From Promethearchaeia archaeon (GTDB lineage: Archaea > Asgardarchaeota > Lokiarchaeia > Sigyniarchaeales > SOKP01): DNA of 15,449 nucleotides. The notes beneath the pieces are model-generated. The model was not told the DNA's origin. It searched no databases and saw nothing but the letters and a program-made list of their open reading frames with translations. The stretch spans positions 1 through 15,449 of the forward strand of contig JAHQWY010000051.1 of assembly GCA_029856445.1 (NCBI GenBank), in the 5' to 3' direction. The translations under genes were made by a program, and so were the position numbers. Positions 1-6,067 of the stretch are shown here, piece after piece; position 1 is the stretch's first letter; each line of letters starts with the position of its first letter.

Positions 1-1
1 G

Positions 2-172
2 TTCCACTTTTCAACAATCCGCCTTGAAACTGGGAAGTTCATGATAGTAGCTCAGCATATTTATCGAAAGGCAGGATTCCGAGAGATAGATGAATATCCC
101 GAAATTGAAACCCCTCCCCCGCTTCGTCCTTATTGGAAATATATGGAAAAAAATCTAGATAAAAAACTTTAA
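2..172 (+). CDS. GNAT-family N-acetyltransferase, C-terminal fragment
   Basis: This is the last 56 codons of a gene that begins before the window; the frame is open from base 2 to a TAA at 170-172. The visible peptide contains RLETGKFMIVAQHIYRKAGF, then a YPE and a PPPLRPYWKYMEK stretch. In GNAT acetyltransferases the last helix and strand of the acetyl-CoA fold typically read 'LETG..m..A..lYr..GF', followed by a tail that often ends in a tryptophan-containing 'W.yMEK.L' segment, and the match is good. Such enzymes move an acetyl group from acetyl-CoA to an amine; the substrate cannot be told from this piece. The CoA-binding part lies outside the window, so the family call rests only on the C-terminal signature. 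Confidence 0.7.
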   Translation, partial: FHFSTIRLETGKFMIVAQHIYRKAGFREIDEYPEIETPPPLRPYWKYMEKNLDKKL

Positions 173-218
173 TCTATTCAATATTTTAAAAACACTAACA
201 TTAATCAAAAAAAAAAGG

Positions 219-238
219 TTTTTTACTCTCATTTTTTT
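219..238 (+). terminator. oligo-T tracts after the GNAT gene
   Basis: Two T-runs (219-224 and 232-238) lie about 45-65 bases after the GNAT stop codon. Archaeal RNA polymerase commonly terminates at such T-tracts without needing a hairpin. The rest of 173-404 is AT-rich and shows no other gene or RNA that I can recognise. Confidence 0.4.
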
Positions 239-404
239 AGTCCCATTCCTTTACCCTCAAAGAACTTAAATTTTAAATAATCAAAAGTCTAAATACCAAT
301 TGAAATAAAATTTTAAGATAGAAATTTATAATAGATGGAAAAAAGTATTAAATAGACATAAGACAATATATGAATTACTATAAGTCTATAATAGAAATCT
401 CAGT

Positions 405-974
405 ATGTCAACTGAAGAAGCCAAAGAATTAGAAGAATTCCGTGAATTTGTGTATAAGATAGTTATATTGGGAGAAAGCGCAGTAGGTAAAACTAGCCTC
501 TTAAATAGATTTTGCGAAGGAATCTTCAATGAGGATTATAAACCAACGTTAGGCGCAAACATTATAAGAAAAGACGTAAATTTAGAGGAATCAAATACGA
601 AAATCAGATTAATCATGTGGGATTTAGCAGGACAAGAGAAATATAACGTAATTCGATCGATGTATTTTCAAGGATGTGAAGGCGCTTTATTTGTCTATGA
701 CGTTACTCGATATAATACATTTGATAGTGTAAAAACCAGATGGTTGCGAGATTTTAAAAAGTATATTCGAAAAGAAGGAGTATATGTGTTAATAGGGAAT
801 AAAACTGATTTAGCAGATGAGAGAGTAGTGCCTACAGAAAAAGGGAAGGATTTAGCAGAAAAAATAAATGCCAGTCATTTCATCGAAACAAGCGCTAAAT
901 TGGGAGAAAATATAGAGGATGCTTTTTTACTTTTAGTAAAGCAGATTTTAAGTAATCATGGGGTAATAGTTTAA
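405..974 (+). CDS. Ras/Rab-like small GTPase
   Basis: A 189-residue small GTPase of the Ras superfamily, the usual size for the family. All five G-motifs are visible: P-loop GESAVGKTS (23-31), switch I threonine T48 in the PTLG stretch, DLAGQE (73-78) with Q77 at the position of Ras Gln61, NKTD (132-135) for guanine recognition, and ETSAK (161-165). It should bind and hydrolyse GTP and act as a molecular switch. The partner is unknown. The C-terminus (SNHGVIV) has no cysteine, so the prenyl anchor of eukaryotic Rab proteins is absent. The first 15 or so residues are a charged, Glu-rich extension before the first strand. The ATG at 405 is the only good start; no Shine-Dalgarno is seen. The gene stands alone, with AT-rich flanks on both sides. 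Confidence 0.95.
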   Translation: MSTEEAKELEEFREFVYKIVILGESAVGKTSLLNRFCEGIFNEDYKPTLGANIIRKDVNLEESNTKIRLIMWDLAGQEKYNVIRSMYFQGCEGALFVYDVTRYNTFDSVKTRWLRDFKKYIRKEGVYVLIGNKTDLADERVVPTEKGKDLAEKINASHFIETSAKLGENIEDAFLLLVKQILSNHGVIV

Positions 975-1063
975 CAAATTTTAATAATTTATAAAGACTT
1001 CTTTTTGTATCATTATATTTTAGACCCAAATTTTTTCAGATATCATTATAAAGACGATTAGTT

Positions 1064-2215
1064 ATGAAAGAACTCTCTCATAAAATATCTCAAGCTCCTA
1101 AATCCGCTATTAGAGAATTATTTGATCTTGCTTTAGGACGTACTGATGTGATAAGCTTAGGAATTGGTCAACCAGATTTTCAAACACCTGACCCTGCCAT
1201 ACAAGGTAATATTAATGCTTTAAAAAACAATATTACGATGTATGCACCTACAAGAGGAATACCTGAATTATTAGAATTAATTGAAAACAAACTCAGCAAG
1301 GTAAATAATATTCAGACTGATTGGAAGGAAAACATAATGGTTACGAATGGTGCAAGTCAAGCGATTACATTAGCGTATGCCTCCATTTTTAATCCTGGTG
1401 ATGAATTGGTCATTAGTTCACCTAATTTCGTGTCTTATCTATATTGTGGACTTTTCTTTGGAATAAAAGTAGTAGAGGCAGAAAGAAATAAAGATTTTAG
1501 CCCGAATATAGAAAGGATAAAAAATTCTATAACTGACAAAACAAAAGCAATTCTTATAAATTCTCCTAATAATCCTACTGGTCATGCCTTAAAATTAAAA
1601 GAACTCCGAGAATTAGTTGATGTTGTAATAGAAAATGATCTATATTTAATTACAGATGAGGTATATGAAAATTATATTTATGATAACTTGGAACATACGA
1701 GTCCAGCCTCTTTAAATGGTATGTTTGAACGTACTATAACTGTAAATGCTATGTCAAAATTATTTTCTGCAACTGGATTTAGGTTGGGTTATGTTGTCGC
1801 ATCCAAAGAAATAATTGATTTAATGGAGAAATATCACCAGTATACTGTTGCAGGAACCAATCATGCTGCTCAATACGGTTTTATAGAAGCTTTGAAGATG
1901 GATACGAAATTTTTTGATAAGATTTGGAAAAGTTTTGATGAAAGAAGATTGTTTGTCTATAATAGATTGCAGCAAATGGGTTTTGAAACAGTTAAACCTC
2001 TTGGAGCTTTTTATATTATGCCTTCCACTAAGAATTTCAACATGAATGGAGATGAATTTTCAAGAGCAGTTATGAAACAACAAGCTGTAGCAGTAGTACC
2101 TGGCTCAATTTTTGGGTCTTTTTCAAATGATAGGATTAGAATTTCATATGCTACTGAAATGAAGAAGCTTAAAGAAGCCATGGATAGAATTGAAAAATTC
2201 ATTAAAAAGACATAG
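1064..2215 (+). CDS. class I/II PLP-dependent aminotransferase (aspartate aminotransferase-like)
   Basis: A 383-residue fold-type I aminotransferase, full length for the AspB/AspC-like subfamily. Landmarks: YAPTRGIPELLELI near 60-73, NGASQA (95-100), SPNNPTG (167-173, N170 contacting PLP), D198 and Y201 in DEVYE, the Schiff-base lysine K232 in SKLFSATGFRLGY with phosphate-binding R240, GAFYIMP (314-320), and the substrate-carboxylate arginine R359 in RISYA. It transfers an amino group between an amino acid and a 2-oxo acid in the cytoplasm; aspartate, glutamate, alanine or an aromatic amino acid are all possible and cannot be separated by eye. It fits amino-acid breakdown or synthesis. It lies 89 bases after the GTPase and 49 bases before the phosphoesterase, so co-transcription with the latter is possible but not shown. 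Confidence 0.93.
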   Translation: MKELSHKISQAPKSAIRELFDLALGRTDVISLGIGQPDFQTPDPAIQGNINALKNNITMYAPTRGIPELLELIENKLSKVNNIQTDWKENIMVTNGASQAITLAYASIFNPGDELVISSPNFVSYLYCGLFFGIKVVEAERNKDFSPNIERIKNSITDKTKAILINSPNNPTGHALKLKELRELVDVVIENDLYLITDEVYENYIYDNLEHTSPASLNGMFERTITVNAMSKLFSATGFRLGYVVASKEIIDLMEKYHQYTVAGTNHAAQYGFIEALKMDTKFFDKIWKSFDERRLFVYNRLQQMGFETVKPLGAFYIMPSTKNFNMNGDEFSRAVMKQQAVAVVPGSIFGSFSNDRIRISYATEMKKLKEAMDRIEKFIKKT

Positions 2216-2241
2216 AATATATTAGCTTAAATAATCATTTA

Positions 2242-2249
2242 TTTATAAG
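2242..2249 (+). promoter_or_regulatory. candidate TATA box before the metallophosphoesterase
   Basis: TTTATAAG lies with its centre about 19 bases before ATG 2265 and 25 bases before ATG 2271. Archaeal transcription usually begins about 25 bases after the box, so this spacing fits a leaderless transcript starting at 2271, or translation from either ATG with almost no leader. AT-rich DNA makes chance matches common. Confidence 0.35.
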
Positions 2250-2264
2250 ATCCCATTGATAAAA

Positions 2265-3143
2265 ATGAAAATGGCAGTTCTTGCAGATATTCATGGTAAT
2301 CTCCCCGCACTTAATGCAGTTTTGGCAGAAATTGAGGAGGATAACATTAATCAAATACTAGTTGCGGGTGATATTTTAGGTGCGCCAGATCCTGTTAAAG
2401 TAATAAGGAAATTACATGATCTTAATGCGTGTATGATTCGCGGGAATTCTGATGATTATATAGTTAGAATATATTCAAATCCATCGGATTCTCAATGGTA
2501 TACAAGCAAACAGTTCGCTCCCACTTATTGAATCTATAAACATCTTAATCAACGTTGGTTAAATTTTATTCTTTCTCTTCCGAAGCAAAGAAAAATTTCT
2601 TTACATGGAACTGATGATATTTTTATGGTTCACAGCATATACTTACCAATGCTTCCTACTGATAATTCTGGAATTTTAATAATTGATAAATATAATGAAT
2701 TAGTTGATTCATATACAAAAACAATAGAACAATCGGTTCTTATTTTGGGGCATAATCATGTTCCATGGAATCAAAAAATTAACGGGTGTCTCGCATTAAA
2801 CCCAGGTTCTATTGGTTGCCCTTTAAATGGCACAATAGGAGCTCAATATGCGATTTTGGAATGGAAAAGAGACCATTGGGAAGTAGATATAAGGACCATC
2901 CATTACTGCATAGAAAAATTAAATAGTGCATATATTGAAAGTGGATTTTTAAAAGAAGGAGGTCCTCTTGCAAGATTATTTCTCCAAAATATAAATACTG
3001 GTAAAGACGTGGCAGGAATGTTTTTAAGATTCTTATATAAATTGGCGTATGAAGAAGGATACAGGGATTTTGAAATAGTGCCCGATAAAATCTTAGATTT
3101 AGCAGAAAAAAAGTGGGATTGGGATAAATTTACGAACAAATAG
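2265..3143 (+). pseudogene. metallophosphoesterase (YfcE/MJ0936-like) with one in-frame TGA
   Basis: The same reading frame encodes a calcineurin-type phosphoesterase on both sides of a single TGA at 2529-2531. Before it: LADIHGN (D8, H10), GDILG (34-38) and RGNSDD (59-64). After it: HGTDDIFMVHS, LGHNHVPW and LNPGSIG. Together these supply the metal-binding blocks D-x-H, GDxxG, GNxD, VH, GHNH and NPGS expected of the family, so neither half alone would be a working enzyme. Length is about 292 codons including the stop. The TGA sits in 'APTY-stop-IYKHLNQ', where relatives, as I recall them, have a tryptophan in 'ALRWTREQLS', so TGG to TGA is the simplest change. ATG 2265 (or 2271) is preferred over the TTG at 2256. 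It may be a new pseudogene, a sequencing error, or a readthrough or recoded gene. A second product could start at ATG 2625 but would lack the first metal ligands. The substrate is probably a phosphodiester or phosphomonoester. Confidence 0.75.
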
Positions 3144-3156
3144 GCTCTAAATAAAG

Positions 3157-3164
3157 TTTATATA
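3157..3164 (+). promoter_or_regulatory. TATA box TTTATATA
   Basis: A textbook archaeal TATA element with an A-rich, BRE-like stretch (ATAAAG) directly before it. It lies 50 bases before the ATG of the 3215 gene, which predicts a start of transcription near 3186 and a short leader of about 30 bases. Confidence 0.5.
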
Positions 3165-3214
3165 GTTCCACATTTTCTATTTTTCAATTATAAAATAAAA
3201 AGAAAATATAAACT

Positions 3215-3553
3215 ATGATAAGAATTTTAATCAATGTTTGGTATCCTGTCGAAAAAAGTGATGCTGTAGGGAAAAAATTTCTTGAAGTTGAAAAAGTGTT
3301 TCCATTTCCTCCTGTAATAAAACCAGCGATACCGTGGGAAACATGGGCAACTAAAAGTGGTTTAAAGGGTTCAGGCATATTTGAAGCAAAAGAAGAACAT
3401 TTTGAAAAAGCAATAGATTATTTCGTTAGACGCTTAACTATGTATGCTGAAGCTATCGAGGGATATAGGTTTGAGATTGCTGCTTCGGTTACAAGCGAAA
3501 AAGGAAGAAATTTGATAGGGAAAAATTTATCAGAATTTCTCCTGCCAGAATAA
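3215..3553 (+). CDS. small protein of unknown function, possible ferredoxin-like alpha/beta fold
   Basis: I do not recognise this 112-residue protein as a named family. The pattern visible by eye is strand (IRILINVWYPVE, 2-13), helix (KSDAVGKKFLEVEKVF, 14-29), a proline-rich turn (PFPPVIKPAIP), strand (SGLKGSGIFEA), long helix (KEEHFEKAIDYFVRRLTMYA) and strand (GYRFEIAAS). This would suit a dimeric alpha/beta-barrel or ferredoxin-like fold, but that is inference. There is no signal peptide, membrane segment or cysteine pair. A good TATA box precedes it and a convergent hairpin terminator follows, so it is probably transcribed alone. The codon use and AT-rich composition look like its neighbours. 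I am confident that it is a real gene but not of any function. Confidence 0.75.
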   Translation: MIRILINVWYPVEKSDAVGKKFLEVEKVFPFPPVIKPAIPWETWATKSGLKGSGIFEAKEEHFEKAIDYFVRRLTMYAEAIEGYRFEIAASVTSEKGRNLIGKNLSEFLLPE

Positions 3554-3569
3554 GAACACCATTCTTATT
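3549..3569. terminator. bidirectional hairpin between convergent genes
   Basis: AATAAGAA (3549-3556) and TTCTTATT (3562-3569) form a perfect 8-bp stem around the loop CACCA, extendable by a G-T and an A-T pair. The stop codon of the plus-strand gene (TAA 3551-3553) sits in one arm and the stop of the minus-strand peptidase (3565-3567) in the other. The only 11 bases between the two genes are inside this element, which probably ends or protects both transcripts. Confidence 0.55.
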
Positions 3570-4707
3570 TTAGGTAAGTTTTCAGTAGTGCTTCATTTAA
3601 ACAATCCGTTACTCTGTAAACTTGTTCTATAGAGATTGATTCATTTAGTTTATGAACATCATTTGGATTTCCTGGTCCATAGATCACAAATGGTATAGGA
3701 TTTGTTGGAGTTACAAGCTTAGCAGCATCTGTAGCATATGGTAACCCAATTATTTCTGATTGACTAATTTTTTGTAAGTTCTTGATAAATGGGTGATTAG
3801 GATCAGTTTTTAATGCTGGAAGATTGTTTGTTATTTTAACATCAACCTCACAGGGCTCTGGATTAATCTCTTTCAATTTATTAATCACTGAGGAATGACT
3901 TTGTTCTGGAATTAATCTGAAGTCAACTTCTAATTCTACATAATCAGGTACTATGTTAATTTTTGTACCCCCTTGAATTTTTCCAACATTTAGGGTTGAA
4001 TATCCTAAAATTTGATTTTTTTTGTTATCTAAACATTTATGAAGTTGAGGGAGGATATTGAGAGCAGCTTCTATAGCATTTATTCCCTCTTCTGGTGTGG
4101 ATCCATGGGCAGACTTCCCAATTATTTTTAAAGTGGCCCACAACAAGCCTTTTTCGGCAATTCCTATATTTAAATTAGTAGGTTCAGCAATAATTAAGAG
4201 ATTAACATTATTCATAATTCCCCTTTTTTCAAGTGTTTGAGAACCTGACATCCCAGCTTCTTCATCAGCAGTTCCTAGAAAAATTAATTCATTCTCTTCT
4301 AAAAAAGTTTTATTCTTACTAAGCGTTTTTAATACCCCTATTAATGAAGTTAATCCTCCTTTCATGTCAGCAGAACCACGACCATGTATTCTATCTTTAA
4401 TCAATTTTGCTGAAAAAGGAGGATATTTCCAATTGACTACATTACCTACAGGAACTACATCAAGATGACCTGAAAGTACGATTTTATTTTTTCCAGTACC
4501 TAATCGAGTTATGATATTATGGAGTTTTACATCATTTTTCACATTGGTAATAACTTCATTTTGAAATCCTTCCTTTTCGTTAAATACCTTAGATGTTAGA
4601 TAATTTACAATTGATTCAGTTTTTCCTGGGGGATTTTCAGAAGGTAATTGAACCAATTGGATTAAAATATTCTTTAATTTATTTTTTAAAGAATTCGAAA
4701 TTGACAT
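3565..4707 (-). CDS. M20-family metallopeptidase (ArgE/DapE/carboxypeptidase-like)
   Basis: A 380-residue member of the M20 zinc peptidase/deacylase family, at the usual length. Zinc ligands and catalytic residues are all in place: SGHLDVVPVG (H81, with D83 next to the metal site), GRGSADMKGG (D114 bridging), TADEEAG (E149 as general base, E150 ligand), AEPTNLNIGIAEKG (E175 ligand) and NDVHKLNE (H352 ligand). H201 in GKSAHGSTPEEG marks the lid/dimerisation domain. The family cleaves amide bonds in N-acyl amino acids or short peptides: acetylornithine, succinyl-diaminopimelate or dipeptides. I cannot tell which. No arginine or lysine synthesis genes are nearby; the gene follows the M24 peptidase by only 27 bases in the same direction, so peptide breakdown is the more natural reading. 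The start is the ATG at 4707. The 3' end runs into the shared hairpin. Confidence 0.92.
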   Translation of the reverse strand: MSISNSLKNKLKNILIQLVQLPSENPPGKTESIVNYLTSKVFNEKEGFQNEVITNVKNDVKLHNIITRLGTGKNKIVLSGHLDVVPVGNVVNWKYPPFSAKLIKDRIHGRGSADMKGGLTSLIGVLKTLSKNKTFLEENELIFLGTADEEAGMSGSQTLEKRGIMNNVNLLIIAEPTNLNIGIAEKGLLWATLKIIGKSAHGSTPEEGINAIEAALNILPQLHKCLDNKKNQILGYSTLNVGKIQGGTKINIVPDYVELEVDFRLIPEQSHSSVINKLKEINPEPCEVDVKITNNLPALKTDPNHPFIKNLQKISQSEIIGLPYATDAAKLVTPTNPIPFVIYGPGNPNDVHKLNESISIEQVYRVTDCLNEALLKTYLK

Positions 4708-4734
4708 AATTAAAAAAACAAGGATAAGTTTATT

Positions 4735-5937
4735 TTATACATAATCCACTTCAAAGGGGGTCTTCGGAAGAACTTCTGCTCCTTTACTGGTTATGAGGGT
4801 TGGCGATTCCAACCTCAAACCTCCCAATCCAGGGCGATTAAATACAACCGCAGCAATTTCAACCATATTTTCTTCAAATACATTTGAACCCCAATCCTTT
4901 CCTGGAACTACAACGGGCGAGGATTCATTACCGATAATACCAATTCCGTGACCTAAACCGAAAAAAAGATCATTAGCATAACCTTCTTTTTCAGCCACTT
5001 TTTGAACTTCCTGATAACAATTATCAAAGCTGTTACCAGGATACATATTGTCAATGAGAGTATAACATAACTGTTCATAAACTTCATTAAATTTCTTTAG
5101 CTCAGGGGGACATGATCCTAGTATATAATTATGGCTTAGATCACCTAAATAACACCCATATTCACTATGCAAGTCAACCAACAAAGACTCTCCCTCTTTT
5201 ACTTCTTTATTCGTAGCTGGTGTGCATCCATTAAATGTCCAGCTTGCTCGATGACCAGAACCTATCTCTTGGCTTCCTGTAAAAGTCCATTCATAATTAC
5301 TTCCTGCCTTTCTCATTGCCAGAGTTCCAATCCCCGCTATTTCATTTTCGGTAAAAACCTTTCCCTCAGGACGTTCGCGTAACTCCTTTTTAACTGCTTC
5401 TTGTCCAATATCCGTAATTTCACTAGCTTTTCGCAACATAGTAATCTCCTCTGGTTCTTTAATCAATTGGATCCTTTCTGACTTGTCATTGAAATCAACA
5501 AGTTCACATCGCGGAAACACCTGTTTGAGTAATTCTGCTTCAGTATAGGACAGCATTTGACCTGTAACACAAATATCCAAACCTAATTCAACCCCAATCC
5601 GTGGTGGAGTTCCTTTAGCATTATAAACTCCAGCTTTTCGTGCCGTTTTTAATAACTTCTTCTCTATGTAGAATCCTTTAAGTGGACCCCATCCGCTTAT
5701 ATTTTTCAAATTCCCCTCAGCTCTTATTCTTTCTACATCTAAAAGAACCGTAAATAATTCTGGTTCTCCCATTCCTTCTTTAGGAAGAAAAAAATAACTT
5801 TTCCATGGAACAAAGCATCCTGTTAGGTAAGTTATAGATTTTACACGAGTAAGCACGCAAAAATCTAGATTTAGATCTTCCATAGCTGCTTGATATTTTT
5901 TGATATGTCCATCCCAATCAATTTTAATTTCGCTCAT
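4735..5937 (-). CDS. M24-family metallopeptidase (Xaa-Pro dipeptidase/creatinase-like)
   Basis: A 400-residue 'pita-bread' peptidase with an N-terminal creatinase-like domain (about 1-155) and a catalytic C-terminal domain (about 165-390). All five metal ligands can be read: D255 and D266 in LLVDLHSEYGCYLGDLSH, H330 in GLGHGIGI, E360 in NMVEIAAVVFN and E377 in LRLESPTLIT. Members cleave Xaa-Pro bonds in peptides, usually with two Mn or Co ions; some relatives hydrolyse other C-N bonds. The segment around E360 (MVEIAAVVFNRPG) departs from the usual 'tiEPg.y', so this is a divergent branch and the substrate may differ. It is the first gene of a likely pair with the M20 peptidase (27-base gap). 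AGGA lies 10-13 bases before the ATG at 5937 and could serve as a weak ribosome binding site. It is cytoplasmic; no signal peptide is seen. Confidence 0.9.
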   Translation of the reverse strand: MSEIKIDWDGHIKKYQAAMEDLNLDFCVLTRVKSITYLTGCFVPWKSYFFLPKEGMGEPELFTVLLDVERIRAEGNLKNISGWGPLKGFYIEKKLLKTARKAGVYNAKGTPPRIGVELGLDICVTGQMLSYTEAELLKQVFPRCELVDFNDKSERIQLIKEPEEITMLRKASEITDIGQEAVKKELRERPEGKVFTENEIAGIGTLAMRKAGSNYEWTFTGSQEIGSGHRASWTFNGCTPATNKEVKEGESLLVDLHSEYGCYLGDLSHNYILGSCPPELKKFNEVYEQLCYTLIDNMYPGNSFDNCYQEVQKVAEKEGYANDLFFGLGHGIGIIGNESSPVVVPGKDWGSNVFEENMVEIAAVVFNRPGLGGLRLESPTLITSKGAEVLPKTPFEVDYV

Positions 5938-6036
5938 GATATATTTTCCTATTCGTTAACTTAATCTTAATTTAGATAAAGTCTTATCTAAAATTAAACA
6001 ATCGGATCTCAATTCAAAATATTAATTAAAGTGATG

Positions 6037-6043
6037 AAAAAAA
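6037..6043 (-). terminator. T7 tract after cdc48
   Basis: Seven consecutive T on the minus strand begin about 25 bases after the Cdc48 stop codon, a typical archaeal termination signal. It suggests that the peptidase pair downstream has its own promoter within 5938-6036. Confidence 0.5.
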
Positions 6044-6067
6044 GAAGCAAGATAGTAAGATACTTGT

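Noticed and set aside
2529..2531. General reassignment of TGA to tryptophan
   Set aside because: All other tryptophans that I checked use TGG, and TGA ends the 9746, 10755 and 14387 genes.
3144..3214. SECIS element for selenocysteine after the phosphoesterase
   Set aside because: The region is almost all A and T with no GC-rich stem or the GAA/A internal loop expected of archaeal SECIS elements. By eye only; a fold and model search would settle it.
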